Source: Buttiauxella sp. B2 (GTDB lineage: Bacteria; Pseudomonadota; Gammaproteobacteria; Enterobacterales; Enterobacteriaceae). Taken from it: DNA of 64,000 bases. The position numbers were made by a program, and so were the translations under genes. Position 1 is the first letter of the stretch. Each line of letters opens with the position of its first letter. Under the pieces are notes generated by a model. The model saw only the letters and a list, made by a program, of their open reading frames with translations. It searched no databases and was not told where the DNA came from. The stretch covers positions 32,723-96,722 of the forward strand of contig NZ_VEXQ01000018.1 of the NCBI RefSeq assembly GCF_006376615.1, read 5' to 3'. Positions 34,900-44,233 of the stretch are shown here, one piece after another.

Positions 34900-36464
34900 C
34901 AGTCAATAACCCTCCCTTTCAGGGCGAACAGGCCTTGTGGGCGTTTCTGGATAAACAGAATAATCAGCACAAGGATAAGAATTTTGCCCAGCACCGCGCC
35001 AATTTGCGGTTCCAGAATTTTGTTGAAGATACCCAGTCCGAATGCCGCCGCGACTGTCCCCGCCAGTTGGCCGACACCGCCGAGCACCACCACCAGGAAT
35101 GAATCAATAATGTAACCTTGCCCAAGTTCCGGCCCAACGTTACCCAACTGGGAAAGCGCCACACCACCAAGTCCGGCAATTCCCGAACCAAGCCCAAACG
35201 CCAGCATATCCACACGCCCGGTTGGCACGCCGCAGCAGGCAGCCATTGCGCGGTTTTGCGTAACCGCTCGCACATTCATGCCCAGACGGGTTTTATTGAG
35301 CAGCAGCCAGGTAAACAGCAACACCAGTATCACAAACCCAATCACCACCAGGCGGTTCCACGGCAAAATCAGGTTCGGTAATACCTGCACACCACCGGAA
35401 AGCCACGCCGGATTCGCCACTTCCATGTTTTGCGCACCAAACACCATGCGCACAATCTGGATAAGCATCAGGCTTATTCCCCACGTTGCCAGCAACGTTT
35501 CTAGCGGGCGTCCATAAAGATGACGAATAATCGTGCGCTCCAGCGCCATACCAATACCGCCGGTGATAGCGAACGCCACTGGTAGCGCAACTATCGGATA
35601 AAACGCCAGCCACGCCGGTGCATATTGTTGAAACGCAGTTTGCACAAGCCAGGCGGAATACGCGCCAAGCATCAACATTTCGCCATGCGCCATGTTGATA
35701 ACGCCGAGTAAGCCGTATGTTATCGCCAGCCCCAGCGCCGCTAGCAGCAAAATAGAACCCAGGGAAAGCCCCATAAAGGCCTGGCCGAGTATGTCGCCCA
35801 GCATCAGGCGATGCTGAATTTTTTGTAGCCCATCGCTTGCCGCTTTGCGTATTTGCGCGTCAGGTTCGGTTTGTGCATCGGTCAGCGGTTTTAACAGCGC
35901 CTGGGTATCGGGATCCCCAGAATGGCTCAACAACTTCACGGCATTCAGACGCAGATTCGCGTCTGCACTGGTAAGTTGAAGGCGGGCAATTGCGCCCTCA
36001 AGAGCCGTTTGTACATCGCCATTTTGTTCAACTTTAAGCCTTTGTTCTATAAGCGGTAACACATCAGGCTGAGCGTCACGTTGTAATGCTCGTGCCGCTT
36101 GCAAACGCTGTGTGACATTGTCACTTATAAGTTGATGGCTCGCCAACGCACTACCGGCAAGAATACGTAAACGGTTGGTGAGACGGACTTTCTTCACCTC
36201 ACCCATGGGCACTTTTATCTCGCCAAGCGGCGTAAGCGTGGTGCCATTTTGCGAAAAGGCATGATGCTGTTGGTCGATAACCAGGCTTTCTTGTGAAAGC
36301 GCACTGAGCAACGGGAGGCGTTTTGCATCCGGTGCCACCGCCCAGTTTTGCAGTAACCTGGCCTGCTGTGTGCGGTTTGCCGCCGCAAAATCCTCGGCAT
36401 CTGCGGCGCGAGCGAAACACGGCAGTAGCCAGGCCGCGAAAAATAGCCAGCGTACAAGTTTCAT
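34899..36464 (-). CDS. urtB: UrtB, urea ABC transporter permease with long N-terminal periplasmic region
   Basis: The 521-residue protein has a signal-like N-terminus (about 1-21), then about 200 residues rich in helical HEAT-like repeats (DVLPLIEQRLKVEQNGDVQTALEG, ALLKPLTDAQTEPDAQIRKAASDGL), then a LivH-like permease with about eight helices from residue 225 on (GLLGVINMAHGEMLMLGAYSAW). This architecture is typical of UrtB. The function of the periplasmic repeats is not established. It lies 56 bases after urtA. Confidence 0.95.
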   Translation of the reverse strand: MKLVRWLFFAAWLLPCFARAADAEDFAAANRTQQARLLQNWAVAPDAKRLPLLSALSQESLVIDQQHHAFSQNGTTLTPLGEIKVPMGEVKKVRLTNRLRILAGSALASHQLISDNVTQRLQAARALQRDAQPDVLPLIEQRLKVEQNGDVQTALEGAIARLQLTSADANLRLNAVKLLSHSGDPDTQALLKPLTDAQTEPDAQIRKAASDGLQKIQHRLMLGDILGQAFMGLSLGSILLLAALGLAITYGLLGVINMAHGEMLMLGAYSAWLVQTAFQQYAPAWLAFYPIVALPVAFAITGGIGMALERTIIRHLYGRPLETLLATWGISLMLIQIVRMVFGAQNMEVANPAWLSGGVQVLPNLILPWNRLVVIGFVILVLLFTWLLLNKTRLGMNVRAVTQNRAMAACCGVPTGRVDMLAFGLGSGIAGLGGVALSQLGNVGPELGQGYIIDSFLVVVLGGVGQLAGTVAAAFGLGIFNKILEPQIGAVLGKILILVLIILFIQKRPQGLFALKGRVID

Positions 36465-36520
36465 GGGCGACTCCTCAGTTTTTGCTCACCCTCCCATTCA
36501 GAAAGAGTGAGCCGGCAGTT

Positions 36521-37792
36521 TTAGTTGCTAACCATCTTTACAGGCTCTTCAGGCTTCTTATCATTACCTGCAATGAACGGGCTCCATGGCTGCGCACGAA
36601 CAGGTTGGTCGGTCTGCCACACCACGTTGAACTGGCCGTTACCTTCGATTTCGCCAATCATCACCGGTTTATGCAGATGGTGGTTGGTGGCATCCATGGT
36701 CAGCGTAAAACCAGACGGCGCTTTATAGGTTTGGCCCGCCATTGCCTCACGCACTTTGTCGACATCTGTCGTTCCTGCTTTTTCTACCGCTTGCGCCCAC
36801 ATATGAATACCGACATAAGTCGCTTCCATTGGGTCGTTAGTTACCACGGTGTCAGCATTGGGCAACTTGTGCGCTTTGGCATAGGCTTTCCATTCGGCGA
36901 CAAACGCTTTGTTGGTTGGGTTATCGACTGACTCGAAGTAGTTCCACGCCGCCAGGTTACCCACCAATGGTTTGGTATCGATACCGCGCAGTTCTTCTTC
37001 GCCTACTGAGAACGCGACGACCGGAACATCAGTCGCTTTTAGGCCCTGGTTTGCCAGTTCCTTGTAGAACGGCACGTTGGAATCGCCATTGATCGTTGAG
37101 ATCACCGCCGTTTTGCCACCCGCAGAAAATTTCTTGATATTGGCAACAATGGTCTGGTAATCGCTGTAACCAAACGGGGTATAAACTTCTTCAATATCTT
37201 TATCCTGCACCCCTTTGGAATGCAGAAACGCACGCAGAATCTTGTTGGTGGTGCGCGGATAAACATAATCCGTACCCAGCAAGAAGTAGCGTTTCGCCGC
37301 CCCTCCGTCTTCGCTCATCAGGTATTCAACCGCCGGAATCGCCTGCTGGTTGGGTGCCGCACCGGTGTAAAACACGTTTGGCGACATCTCTTCACCTTCG
37401 TATTGCACCGGATAGAACAGCAGCCCGTTCAATTCTTCAAACACTGGCAATACAGACTTACGCGAAACCGATGTCCAACAGCCAAACACCACCGCCGCTT
37501 TATCCTGGCTTAACAACTGGCGCGCTTTTTCAGCGAACAACGGCCAGTTAGATGCGGGATCAACCACTACCGGTTCGAGCTGTTTCCCCAACACGCCGCC
37601 TTTGGCGTTAATGTCAGCAATAGTCATCAACGCCACGTCTTTTAGTGGCGTTTCAGAGATAGCCATAGTGCCGGACAACGAGTGCATGATGCCCACTTTG
37701 ATGGTGTCGGCGGCCTGCGCGCTGAAGGCCAAACCCATGCTGACAACTGACGCTGAAAGTGCGAAAGCTTTAATAAAGGTGCGACGTTGCAT
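36521..37792 (-). CDS. urtA: UrtA, urea-binding periplasmic protein
   Basis: The 423-residue protein binds urea for the UrtBCDE channel. Its N-terminus QRRTFIKAFALSASVVSMGLAFSAQA is a twin-arginine-type signal, so it is probably exported folded. The mature part is a Leu/Ile/Val-binding-like protein: IKVGIMHSLSGTMAISETPLKD, VFGCWTSVSRKSVLPVFEE, YEGEEMSPNVFYTGAAPNQQ and TDYVYPRTTN, all characteristic of UrtA. It follows gntR by 29 bases. Confidence 0.96.
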   Translation of the reverse strand: MQRRTFIKAFALSASVVSMGLAFSAQAADTIKVGIMHSLSGTMAISETPLKDVALMTIADINAKGGVLGKQLEPVVVDPASNWPLFAEKARQLLSQDKAAVVFGCWTSVSRKSVLPVFEELNGLLFYPVQYEGEEMSPNVFYTGAAPNQQAIPAVEYLMSEDGGAAKRYFLLGTDYVYPRTTNKILRAFLHSKGVQDKDIEEVYTPFGYSDYQTIVANIKKFSAGGKTAVISTINGDSNVPFYKELANQGLKATDVPVVAFSVGEEELRGIDTKPLVGNLAAWNYFESVDNPTNKAFVAEWKAYAKAHKLPNADTVVTNDPMEATYVGIHMWAQAVEKAGTTDVDKVREAMAGQTYKAPSGFTLTMDATNHHLHKPVMIGEIEGNGQFNVVWQTDQPVRAQPWSPFIAGNDKKPEEPVKMVSN

Positions 37793-37821
37793 AGTGTGTG
37801 TACTCCAAAACTAAGTCTGAA

Positions 37822-38502
37822 TTAACGAATAACCCCATGCTTCGCCTGATGAAGCATATGGAGAGTAATTTGACGAACCTCTTGCTGACTTGCGGCGATA
37901 TGGTCGTGTAAGCGGGTTTGCGCCTCCAGAAGTTGACGGTTCAAAATGGCGAGCAAGATCTGTCCATGCTCGAGATACGTGGCACTGACGCGCGGGCGTT
38001 GGGTAAAATCCAGCCGCCGCACAATACGAATCTTTTCTGTGATTTCACGATGGACCCGTGCCATTTCTGGGTTTCTCGTGGCCTCAACCAGCGTCATATG
38101 GAAAACCTCATCGTGGCTTGCGACTTCCGCGCCATCTGGCAGTTGCGGTGCATCAATCCAGAACTGCTTTAGTGTCTGTAATGGCAGTGGGCAGACTTCC
38201 GCAGGTAACGCGCACAACCGTTTTACGGCTTCGAGTTCAAGCACAATGCGCAGATCGTAAAGCGATTCGAGATGGTCGAAATCGATAGCTTTTATCTGCC
38301 AGCCACTGCGCGGCTGCACTTCGACATAACCTTCCTGTTCCAGTGCATACAGCGCCTGGCGCACGGGTGTCCGGCTTGCTGCACAGCGCTGGGCAATATC
38401 GTTTTCGCTAAAACGATCGCCAGGAAGCAACTGGAAATCGAAAATCTCCTGCTTGAGTCGGTGGTAAATGCGTTCGGCGATACCGGTGTTTTTTATTGGC
38501 AT
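37822..38502 (-). CDS. GntR-family (FCD subfamily) regulator embedded in the urea operon
   Basis: The 226-residue regulator has an N-terminal GntR winged helix (GIAERIYHRLKQEIFDFQLLPGDRFSENDIAQRCAASRTPVRQALYALEQEGYVEV) and an FCD effector domain (about 85-226) with DEVFHMTL as metal-site residues. GGGAGGG eight bases before ATG 38502 sets the start; the frame opens upstream at 38550 inside uca. It is 19 bases after uca and 29 before urtA. It probably controls the operon through the GTATAC palindrome upstream of atzF; the ligand is unknown (urea, allophanate or a relative). Confidence 0.88.
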   Translation of the reverse strand: MPIKNTGIAERIYHRLKQEIFDFQLLPGDRFSENDIAQRCAASRTPVRQALYALEQEGYVEVQPRSGWQIKAIDFDHLESLYDLRIVLELEAVKRLCALPAEVCPLPLQTLKQFWIDAPQLPDGAEVASHDEVFHMTLVEATRNPEMARVHREITEKIRIVRRLDFTQRPRVSATYLEHGQILLAILNRQLLEAQTRLHDHIAASQQEVRQITLHMLHQAKHGVIR

Positions 38503-38521
38503 CGGTTTGCCCTCCCATCCA

Positions 38522-41500
38522 TCACACTGCATCCAACCACAGCAGCGCATCCCCAGGCCCCACCGGGCGTCCCTGCTGGCAACTGATGCGAATAACGGTG
38601 CCGTCGCAAGGTGCGGCGACCATCAGTTCCATCTTCATGGCTTCCACCACAATTAGCGGCTCACCCTGTTTCACGGCCTGCCCGGGTTCGACGAGAATCT
38701 TCCAGATATTGCCGTTCAGATCAGCGCTCACCAGATGGCCTTCCTGATCTTCAATCACCTCTTGTTCCGCCAGCATTGCACTCTCAACGGCGGCATTTTC
38801 CTGTTCTTTCCAGTGCGCTACTTCGCTATCAAACGCCCGTTTCTGACGGTTACGGAAATCAGAAATGTCAGTCTCATTTTCATCAAGGAACTGTTGATAC
38901 TCAGCGAAATCAAACTCCACTTCCTCAACGCGAACTTGTGCCCGCCCTTCGCGGAATGCGGTGCGAAACTCGGTCAACTCATCTTCTGTCACCGGATAGA
39001 AACGCACCTGGTCGAAGAACTTCAGCAACCACGGCTCGTCACCAAACTGGGCGTTCTTGAGGAATTTGTTCCAGATAGGCACTGTGCGCCCGACAAGCTG
39101 GTATCCGCCGGGTGAATCCATGCCGTAAATGCACATATACATACCGCCGATCCCGACGGTGCCTTCGGCAGTCCAGGTACGGGCCGGATTGTATTTAGAG
39201 CTAAGTAAGCGGTGGCGCGGATCCAGAGGCACAGCGCACGGTGCGCCGAGGTAGACATCCCCTAGCCCAAGAATCAAATAGCTGGCGTCGAAGATTATCT
39301 GTTTCACTTCATCGCGATGCGTCAGGCCATTGGTGCGCTGGATAAAATCAACGTTATTGGGCAGCCATGGCGCATCGGCACGCACGGTTTCTTGGTAACG
39401 TTCTACGGCGGCCAATGTGGCACTGTCTTCAAAGGCCATCGGTAAATGTACGATGCGCGATGGAATTTTGAGTTGGCTGACATCGCCAAGCTGTTTTTCC
39501 AGACCGAGCAATAACGTCAGCAGTTGTGATTGGGAAATATGTTGGCTGTCGTAGCGCACTTGCAGTGAACGCACACCCGGTGAAAGCTCCTCAATGCCGG
39601 AGATCCCGGTTTTTTTGATGGCTTTCATCAGCAGATAAATACGCAGGCGCAGTGCCAAATCCAGCACGTTGTCGCCGTACTCAATCAGCACATAGTTGTC
39701 ACCTGCCTGGCGATAAACCACCGCAGGTAAACCGTCCTGTTGGTCGAGTTCGGCAAGAATTGCCGCACTCGAGGTGGTGGTGGGTGTAATCGACGGATGC
39801 AAATCTGGCAGCGTTAAAACATGTAGAAGGTTGGTCACCGCCACCTCCTGCGCAATTTCCAGCGATTGTGCGTGTTCAAAGGTAATCGCGTGGAAACGGA
39901 TCCGGTCGCCGGGTTTCACTTGCCCTACTTTCCACAACTCGGCCCTGGCAATGGTGACCGGGCAAACAAACCCACCCAGGCTTGGGCCGTCACGCGTCAG
40001 AATAACCGGGAAGTCACCGGTAAAATTCACCGCCCCAATGGCATATTCACAATCGTGAACATTGGAAGGATGCAACCCCGCTTCACCGCCGTCAGCACGT
40101 GTCCACTCGGGTTTTGGGCCAACTAAACGCACACCAAGACGGTTTGAGTTGTAATGAACCTGCCACTCGGCATCAAAGAAAATCTGCATGGATTCAGGAG
40201 TAAAGAAATCTGGTGCGCCATGTGGGCCGTACAACACGCCAATTTCCCACAAATCGCTGTACTGCGGGATAACAGCAGGTTCCGGTGTTTGCGGCAGTGA
40301 AATCGGTGCGGGCGTGGTACAGGCGGGTAAACAAGGCTGGGAGATTGCCAACACATCCGCCACGCGCAAGGTGCGCCCGGCATGTCCACCAAACTGCCCG
40401 AGCGCAAACGTCGAACGACTACCAAGATAAACCGGCACGTCTATCCCATTGCGCACAGCCAGATAAGTGCGACAACCGGAAGTGGCGCGGCCTAGTTTCA
40501 ACGTCTGCCCCGCTTTTACGATAACGGGCTGCCAGTATGGAACGGTTTCATCATCAAGCGTCGCCGGGCATTCGGCACCCGTTAATGCGATGGTTGCCGC
40601 ACTATGAAAACACAACGTTGGCCCTTGAAGGGTAAATTCCAGACCTGCAGCAGACGGATGGTTGCCGACAATGCGGTTTGCCAGGCGGAACGCAAAATCA
40701 TCCATTGGCCCGGATGGAGGCACGCCGATATCCCAATAACCGAGGCGGCCAGGGCTATCTTGCACGCTGCTCCAGGTGCCGGGTTCAAGCACTTCAATGG
40801 CGTGCGCCTCGTAAACGACGCTATCGAGCAGACGCGTCCACATTACTCCGGCTTTAAATTCCGCCAGTTGTACGATTTGGCGCAGATAATCCAGATTGGT
40901 AGCGATGCCGTGCAAACGCGTAGCAGCGAGTGCCGTGTTCAGTTTACTTAACGCCTGCTGGCGATCGTCACCGTAAACGATCACTTTTGCGATCATCGGA
41001 TCATAGAATGTGCTGACTTCACTGCCGGTGCTGACCCAACCATCGACGCGCACATTGTCTGGGAAGAAAACATCGGTCAAAACACCAGGGCAAGGCATAA
41101 AGTTTTTCAGCGCGTCTTCAGCATAAATTCGCACTTCAATCGATGCGCCTTTCGGCGGCTGTGCCATACGATGCCAGTCAAGCGTGACGCCCGAGGCAAC
41201 ATTTATCATGCACTCAATAAGATCCACACCCGTGACCATTTCGGTAACCGGGTGTTCCACCTGCAAACGGGTATTCACTTCAAGGAAATAGAACGCATCG
41301 CGTGCGGCATCGTAAATAAATTCAACCGTACCCGCGCTGCGGTAGTTCACCGATTCACCCAGCGCCACTGCAGCAGCATGAATGGCAAGGCGTGTGGCCT
41401 GCGGCAAGTTTGGTGCAGGCGTTTCTTCAACCACTTTTTGGTTGCGGCGTTGCAGTGAACAGTCGCGTTCCCCTAACGCCACCACTTTGCCTTTGCCATC

Positions 41501-42142
41501 ACCAAAAATCTGCACTTCGAGATGGCGAGCGCGGTCGACAAAACGTTCGATAAACACGCCATCATCGCTGAAAAACTGCTGGCCCATGCGTTTTACGCTT
41601 GACCAGGCTTCAATCAAACTCGCTTCATCGTCACAGCGAGTTAACCCGATCCCACCACCACCCGCAGTCGTTTTCAGCATGACCGGATAACCAATTTCCG
41701 CTGCGGCGAGTTGTGCTTCTTTAAGCGTTTGCAACAACCCGGTTCCTGGCGTCATCGGCACACCTGCTTTAAAAGCCAGTTCGCGAGCGCAATGTTTCAG
41801 GCCGAAATCACGGATTTGCTCAGCGGTTGGGCCAATAAACACCAGGCCGTTATCTTCGCAAGCCTGAGCAAACTCGGCGCGTTCAGACAAAAATCCATAG
41901 CCTGGAAAAATCGCCTGCGCACCGCTGGCTTTTGCCGCCGCAATGATTTTTTCGATGACGAGATAGCTTTCAGCCGCCTTTTCGCCACCCAGCGCAATGG
42001 CGATATCCGCATCCATCACGTGCTGGGCATTGGCGTCGGGGTCGGAGTAAACCGCAACGCTTGCGATACCCATTTTCTTCAGTGTTTTCATTGCGCGAAC
42101 GGCAATTTCACCGCGGTTTGCTATCAATACAGAACTAAGCAT
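38522..42142 (-). CDS. uca: Urea carboxylase (biotin-dependent)
   Basis: The 1206-residue enzyme carboxylates urea to allophanate with ATP, bicarbonate and biotin. Domains: biotin carboxylase (1 to about 450; KTTAGGGGIGL ATP-grasp loop, VEFIYD, EVNTRLQVEHPVTEMVTG), carboxyltransferase made of KipA-like and KipI-like halves (about 455-1080; GPHGAPDFFTPESMQ, ILTRDGPSLGGFVCPVTI, DPRHRLLSSKYNPARTWTAEGTVGIGGMYM), and a C-terminal biotin carrier with the biotin site AMKM, Lys1170. Strong AGGAGGAATT precedes the start. No carboxyguanidine deiminase genes accompany it, so urea rather than guanidine is the likely substrate. It sits between atzF and gntR. Confidence 0.94.
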   Translation of the reverse strand: MLSSVLIANRGEIAVRAMKTLKKMGIASVAVYSDPDANAQHVMDADIAIALGGEKAAESYLVIEKIIAAAKASGAQAIFPGYGFLSERAEFAQACEDNGLVFIGPTAEQIRDFGLKHCARELAFKAGVPMTPGTGLLQTLKEAQLAAAEIGYPVMLKTTAGGGGIGLTRCDDEASLIEAWSSVKRMGQQFFSDDGVFIERFVDRARHLEVQIFGDGKGKVVALGERDCSLQRRNQKVVEETPAPNLPQATRLAIHAAAVALGESVNYRSAGTVEFIYDAARDAFYFLEVNTRLQVEHPVTEMVTGVDLIECMINVASGVTLDWHRMAQPPKGASIEVRIYAEDALKNFMPCPGVLTDVFFPDNVRVDGWVSTGSEVSTFYDPMIAKVIVYGDDRQQALSKLNTALAATRLHGIATNLDYLRQIVQLAEFKAGVMWTRLLDSVVYEAHAIEVLEPGTWSSVQDSPGRLGYWDIGVPPSGPMDDFAFRLANRIVGNHPSAAGLEFTLQGPTLCFHSAATIALTGAECPATLDDETVPYWQPVIVKAGQTLKLGRATSGCRTYLAVRNGIDVPVYLGSRSTFALGQFGGHAGRTLRVADVLAISQPCLPACTTPAPISLPQTPEPAVIPQYSDLWEIGVLYGPHGAPDFFTPESMQIFFDAEWQVHYNSNRLGVRLVGPKPEWTRADGGEAGLHPSNVHDCEYAIGAVNFTGDFPVILTRDGPSLGGFVCPVTIARAELWKVGQVKPGDRIRFHAITFEHAQSLEIAQEVAVTNLLHVLTLPDLHPSITPTTTSSAAILAELDQQDGLPAVVYRQAGDNYVLIEYGDNVLDLALRLRIYLLMKAIKKTGISGIEELSPGVRSLQVRYDSQHISQSQLLTLLLGLEKQLGDVSQLKIPSRIVHLPMAFEDSATLAAVERYQETVRADAPWLPNNVDFIQRTNGLTHRDEVKQIIFDASYLILGLGDVYLGAPCAVPLDPRHRLLSSKYNPARTWTAEGTVGIGGMYMCIYGMDSPGGYQLVGRTVPIWNKFLKNAQFGDEPWLLKFFDQVRFYPVTEDELTEFRTAFREGRAQVRVEEVEFDFAEYQQFLDENETDISDFRNRQKRAFDSEVAHWKEQENAAVESAMLAEQEVIEDQEGHLVSADLNGNIWKILVEPGQAVKQGEPLIVVEAMKMELMVAAPCDGTVIRISCQQGRPVGPGDALLWLDAV

Positions 42143-42151
42143 AATTCCTCC

Positions 42152-43948
42152 TCAGGCGCTGTGGTGACGGGCAAGCCAGGCTTTCCAGCCGCCCCACGCG
42201 GTGATATCCGTGGCGTCCATGAGTGCAACGGGTTCACAAATAAACCCTTTCACGCAGGTACCGTTCTCAAGCGTCAACGTGCCAATCCCAAGCGGTGCCG
42301 GGATCTGCGCAACAAACTCACCAAAACGCGCCAGTGGGATATCCCACAATTCAACGGCAATCGGCTGCCCTTCGCTGCTACGGACAAGACCCGGTTTTGG
42401 CGGTTGCGTATTGGCTAGTGCATAAAGTCGGTAATTTGCTGTGGTGCGGGATTCTTCGATGAATACCGCATTACGCGTGGTGAGCTGGTGGTTTAGCGGC
42501 ATACCGCGCAGATGTGCGCCCACCACTGCAACGCGAACGTGATTAGCTGAAGTTTTTGCGGTGTTGATCGCAGGAAGAGTTTTATCAGTAGCACCCAGCG
42601 GTAAGTTCAGCGTCTGCTGCCAGCTTTTACCAAAGTGGCTCAGTGCCTGGTCATGCCATGCTGGGGCAATAAGCGTGATGCCCGCGGGTAAGCCGTCTTC
42701 ACGGAAATCACCCGGCAACGCCAGCGCACTCAGATCGGCCAAATTAGTGAAATTTGTGTAAGTGCCAAACTGCGAGTTATATCGCACCGGTTCCTCGGCC
42801 ATGTCAGCAAGAGTGTGAATAGTCGGCGACGTGGGAACCACCAGCGCGTCGAAATCGCCAAGCTGCGCATTGATTTTTTGTGCCAGTTCAGCTCGCGTGT
42901 ATTCTGCCTGCCAGGCGTCACACGCCGTGTAGTTCAGGCCGTTTGCCACAATACCGCGCACGGTTGGGTCCATTGCTTCAGGCTGAGCTTTGAAAATTTC
43001 ACCCACTGCGACGGTGCGCTCTGCCACCCACGCACCGTAATACAACTGTTCTGCAAGTTGGTTAAAGGCACTAAAATCAATCGGTACCAGCTCAATGCTC
43101 TGCTGCTGCAAACGTTCCAGAGTTTTGCCAAAAGCCGCTTCGCTCTGGCTATCGCCAAAAAACTCAAGTTGGTCAGGGATGGCAAAGCGCAGATTTTGAC
43201 TAAAGCGTGCCGGAGCAGTTTGCGGGTTTGTCCGTGAGTACGGATCTTGTGGATCGTAGCCACCCGCAATAGCTGCCACTGTTTCTGCGTCTTCAACAGT
43301 TAAGGCGAATATCGAAACACAGTCATTCAGACGACAGGCTGGCACCACGCCGGAGGTGGAAATCCAGCCTTTTGTGGGTTTCAGGCCAACAATATTGTTA
43401 AAACCCGCAGGTACGCGCCCGGAACCCGCGGTATCCGTTCCCAGCGAGAAACAAACCAGCCCGCGAGCCACCACCGATGCCGATCCCGAACTTGAACCGC
43501 CGCTCACATATTCAGGATTGAAGGTATTTTTGACCGCACCAAATGGCGAACGCGTACCGACAAGCCCGGTTGCAAACTGATCGAGGTTAGTTTTGCCAAC
43601 AACAATCGCACCCGCGGCTTTCAGGCGGGCAATTACCGTCGCATCTTTGGTGGGCTGATAAGTAAAAGCAGGACATCCCGCACTGGTGGGCATTCCGGCA
43701 ACGTCAATATTATCTTTGACTGCAAATGGCACGCCTAATAAAGGAAACTCACTCGCTTGTTTTTCACCCGAATTAATAGACTGAAAAATTGTGGTTAATT
43801 GCGCGTAAATTTCATCATTGGTCGCAATATAAATCCAGGCATTATCTTCCTGTGAGATGTTATCGCATAGCGTCTGGAAAGCCATGCCCAGCTGCTGCGG
43901 TTGCTGGCAATAAAATGCCACCCATTCAGAAATCGTTGACGCTGACAT
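42152..43948 (-). CDS. atzF: Allophanate hydrolase
   Basis: Allophanate hydrolase cleaves allophanate to two ammonia and two CO2, the second step of the urea amidolyase pathway. The 598-residue protein is an amidase-signature enzyme (residues 1 to about 440) with Lys78 in VPFAVKDN, the Ser-Gly run GGSSSGSAS at 150-158 and nucleophile Ser176 in TDTAGSGRVP. A C-terminal domain (about 465-598; VAVVGAHLRGMPLNHQL, VELWDIPLARFGEFVAQIPAPLGIGTLTL) matches the second domain of the family. The start MSASTISEW fits best; an ATG five codons upstream overlaps the operator. It is the first gene of the operon. Confidence 0.93.
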   Translation of the reverse strand: MSASTISEWVAFYCQQPQQLGMAFQTLCDNISQEDNAWIYIATNDEIYAQLTTIFQSINSGEKQASEFPLLGVPFAVKDNIDVAGMPTSAGCPAFTYQPTKDATVIARLKAAGAIVVGKTNLDQFATGLVGTRSPFGAVKNTFNPEYVSGGSSSGSASVVARGLVCFSLGTDTAGSGRVPAGFNNIVGLKPTKGWISTSGVVPACRLNDCVSIFALTVEDAETVAAIAGGYDPQDPYSRTNPQTAPARFSQNLRFAIPDQLEFFGDSQSEAAFGKTLERLQQQSIELVPIDFSAFNQLAEQLYYGAWVAERTVAVGEIFKAQPEAMDPTVRGIVANGLNYTACDAWQAEYTRAELAQKINAQLGDFDALVVPTSPTIHTLADMAEEPVRYNSQFGTYTNFTNLADLSALALPGDFREDGLPAGITLIAPAWHDQALSHFGKSWQQTLNLPLGATDKTLPAINTAKTSANHVRVAVVGAHLRGMPLNHQLTTRNAVFIEESRTTANYRLYALANTQPPKPGLVRSSEGQPIAVELWDIPLARFGEFVAQIPAPLGIGTLTLENGTCVKGFICEPVALMDATDITAWGGWKAWLARHHSA

Positions 43949-43960
43949 AGACTGGAATCC

Positions 43961-43978
43961 CATCTGGTATACAAGATG
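43961..43978. promoter_or_regulatory. Candidate GntR operator at the urea operon start site
   Basis: CATCTGGTATACAAGATG is a near-perfect 18-bp palindrome around GTATAC, the core common to FCD-type GntR operators. It covers the predicted +1 to +18 of the sigma-54 promoter next to it, a position suited to repression. Confidence 0.65.
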
Positions 43979-43988
43979 AGATGAATAA

Positions 43989-44004
43989 AGCAGTTATTGT
44001 GCCA
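43989..44004 (-). promoter_or_regulatory. Sigma-54 promoter of the urea operon
   Basis: On the minus strand TGGCAC-AATAA-CTGCT fits the sigma-54 consensus TGGCAC-N5-TTGCW at all but one position, with exact -24/-12 spacing. The start point would fall near 43978, 30 bases before the allophanate hydrolase ATG. It implies activation by NtrC or a related enhancer-binding protein under nitrogen limitation. Confidence 0.8.
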
Positions 44005-44052
44005 GTTTTTTAAGTTATTAATTATAAACAATATTATATGAATTACTGGTCT

Positions 44053-44072
44053 GTGCGATAAAACATTCGCAC
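44053..44072. promoter_or_regulatory. Inverted repeat upstream of the sigma-54 promoter
   Basis: GTGCGA-N8-TCGCAC is centred about 85 bases upstream of the predicted start point, where enhancer sites usually lie. Its arms run opposite to the NtrC consensus (GCAC first), so the binding protein is unclear. Confidence 0.35.
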
Positions 44073-44233
44073 TATAACAGCGCGTAACTACGTAATTAAC
44101 ATCAGGTCATGAATCATCATGGGGCATTAATTATTTAAGTATAAGTAATTCTTATTGCTACAGAAGGTGTGTGGTAGGATAGTGAATAATTAAACTCTCT
44201 GCATTTTCATGTTCATACGAGACAAGAAATAAT

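Noticed and set aside
38272..38747. Plus-strand frames opposite gntR and uca
   Set aside because: They are shadows of long, clearly homologous genes on the other strand.
42201..43580. Several plus-strand frames over atzF
   Set aside because: They lie wholly inside the allophanate hydrolase gene and have low-complexity translations.
44053..44072. NtrC enhancer site
   Set aside because: The arms are GTGC first and GCAC second, the reverse of the NtrC palindrome, so it was kept only as an unnamed repeat.
43964..44233. Guanidine-I (ykkC) riboswitch in front of the carboxylase operon
   Set aside because: The leader between the predicted start site and the first ATG is only about 30 bases, too short for the aptamer, and no carboxyguanidine deiminase genes are present.
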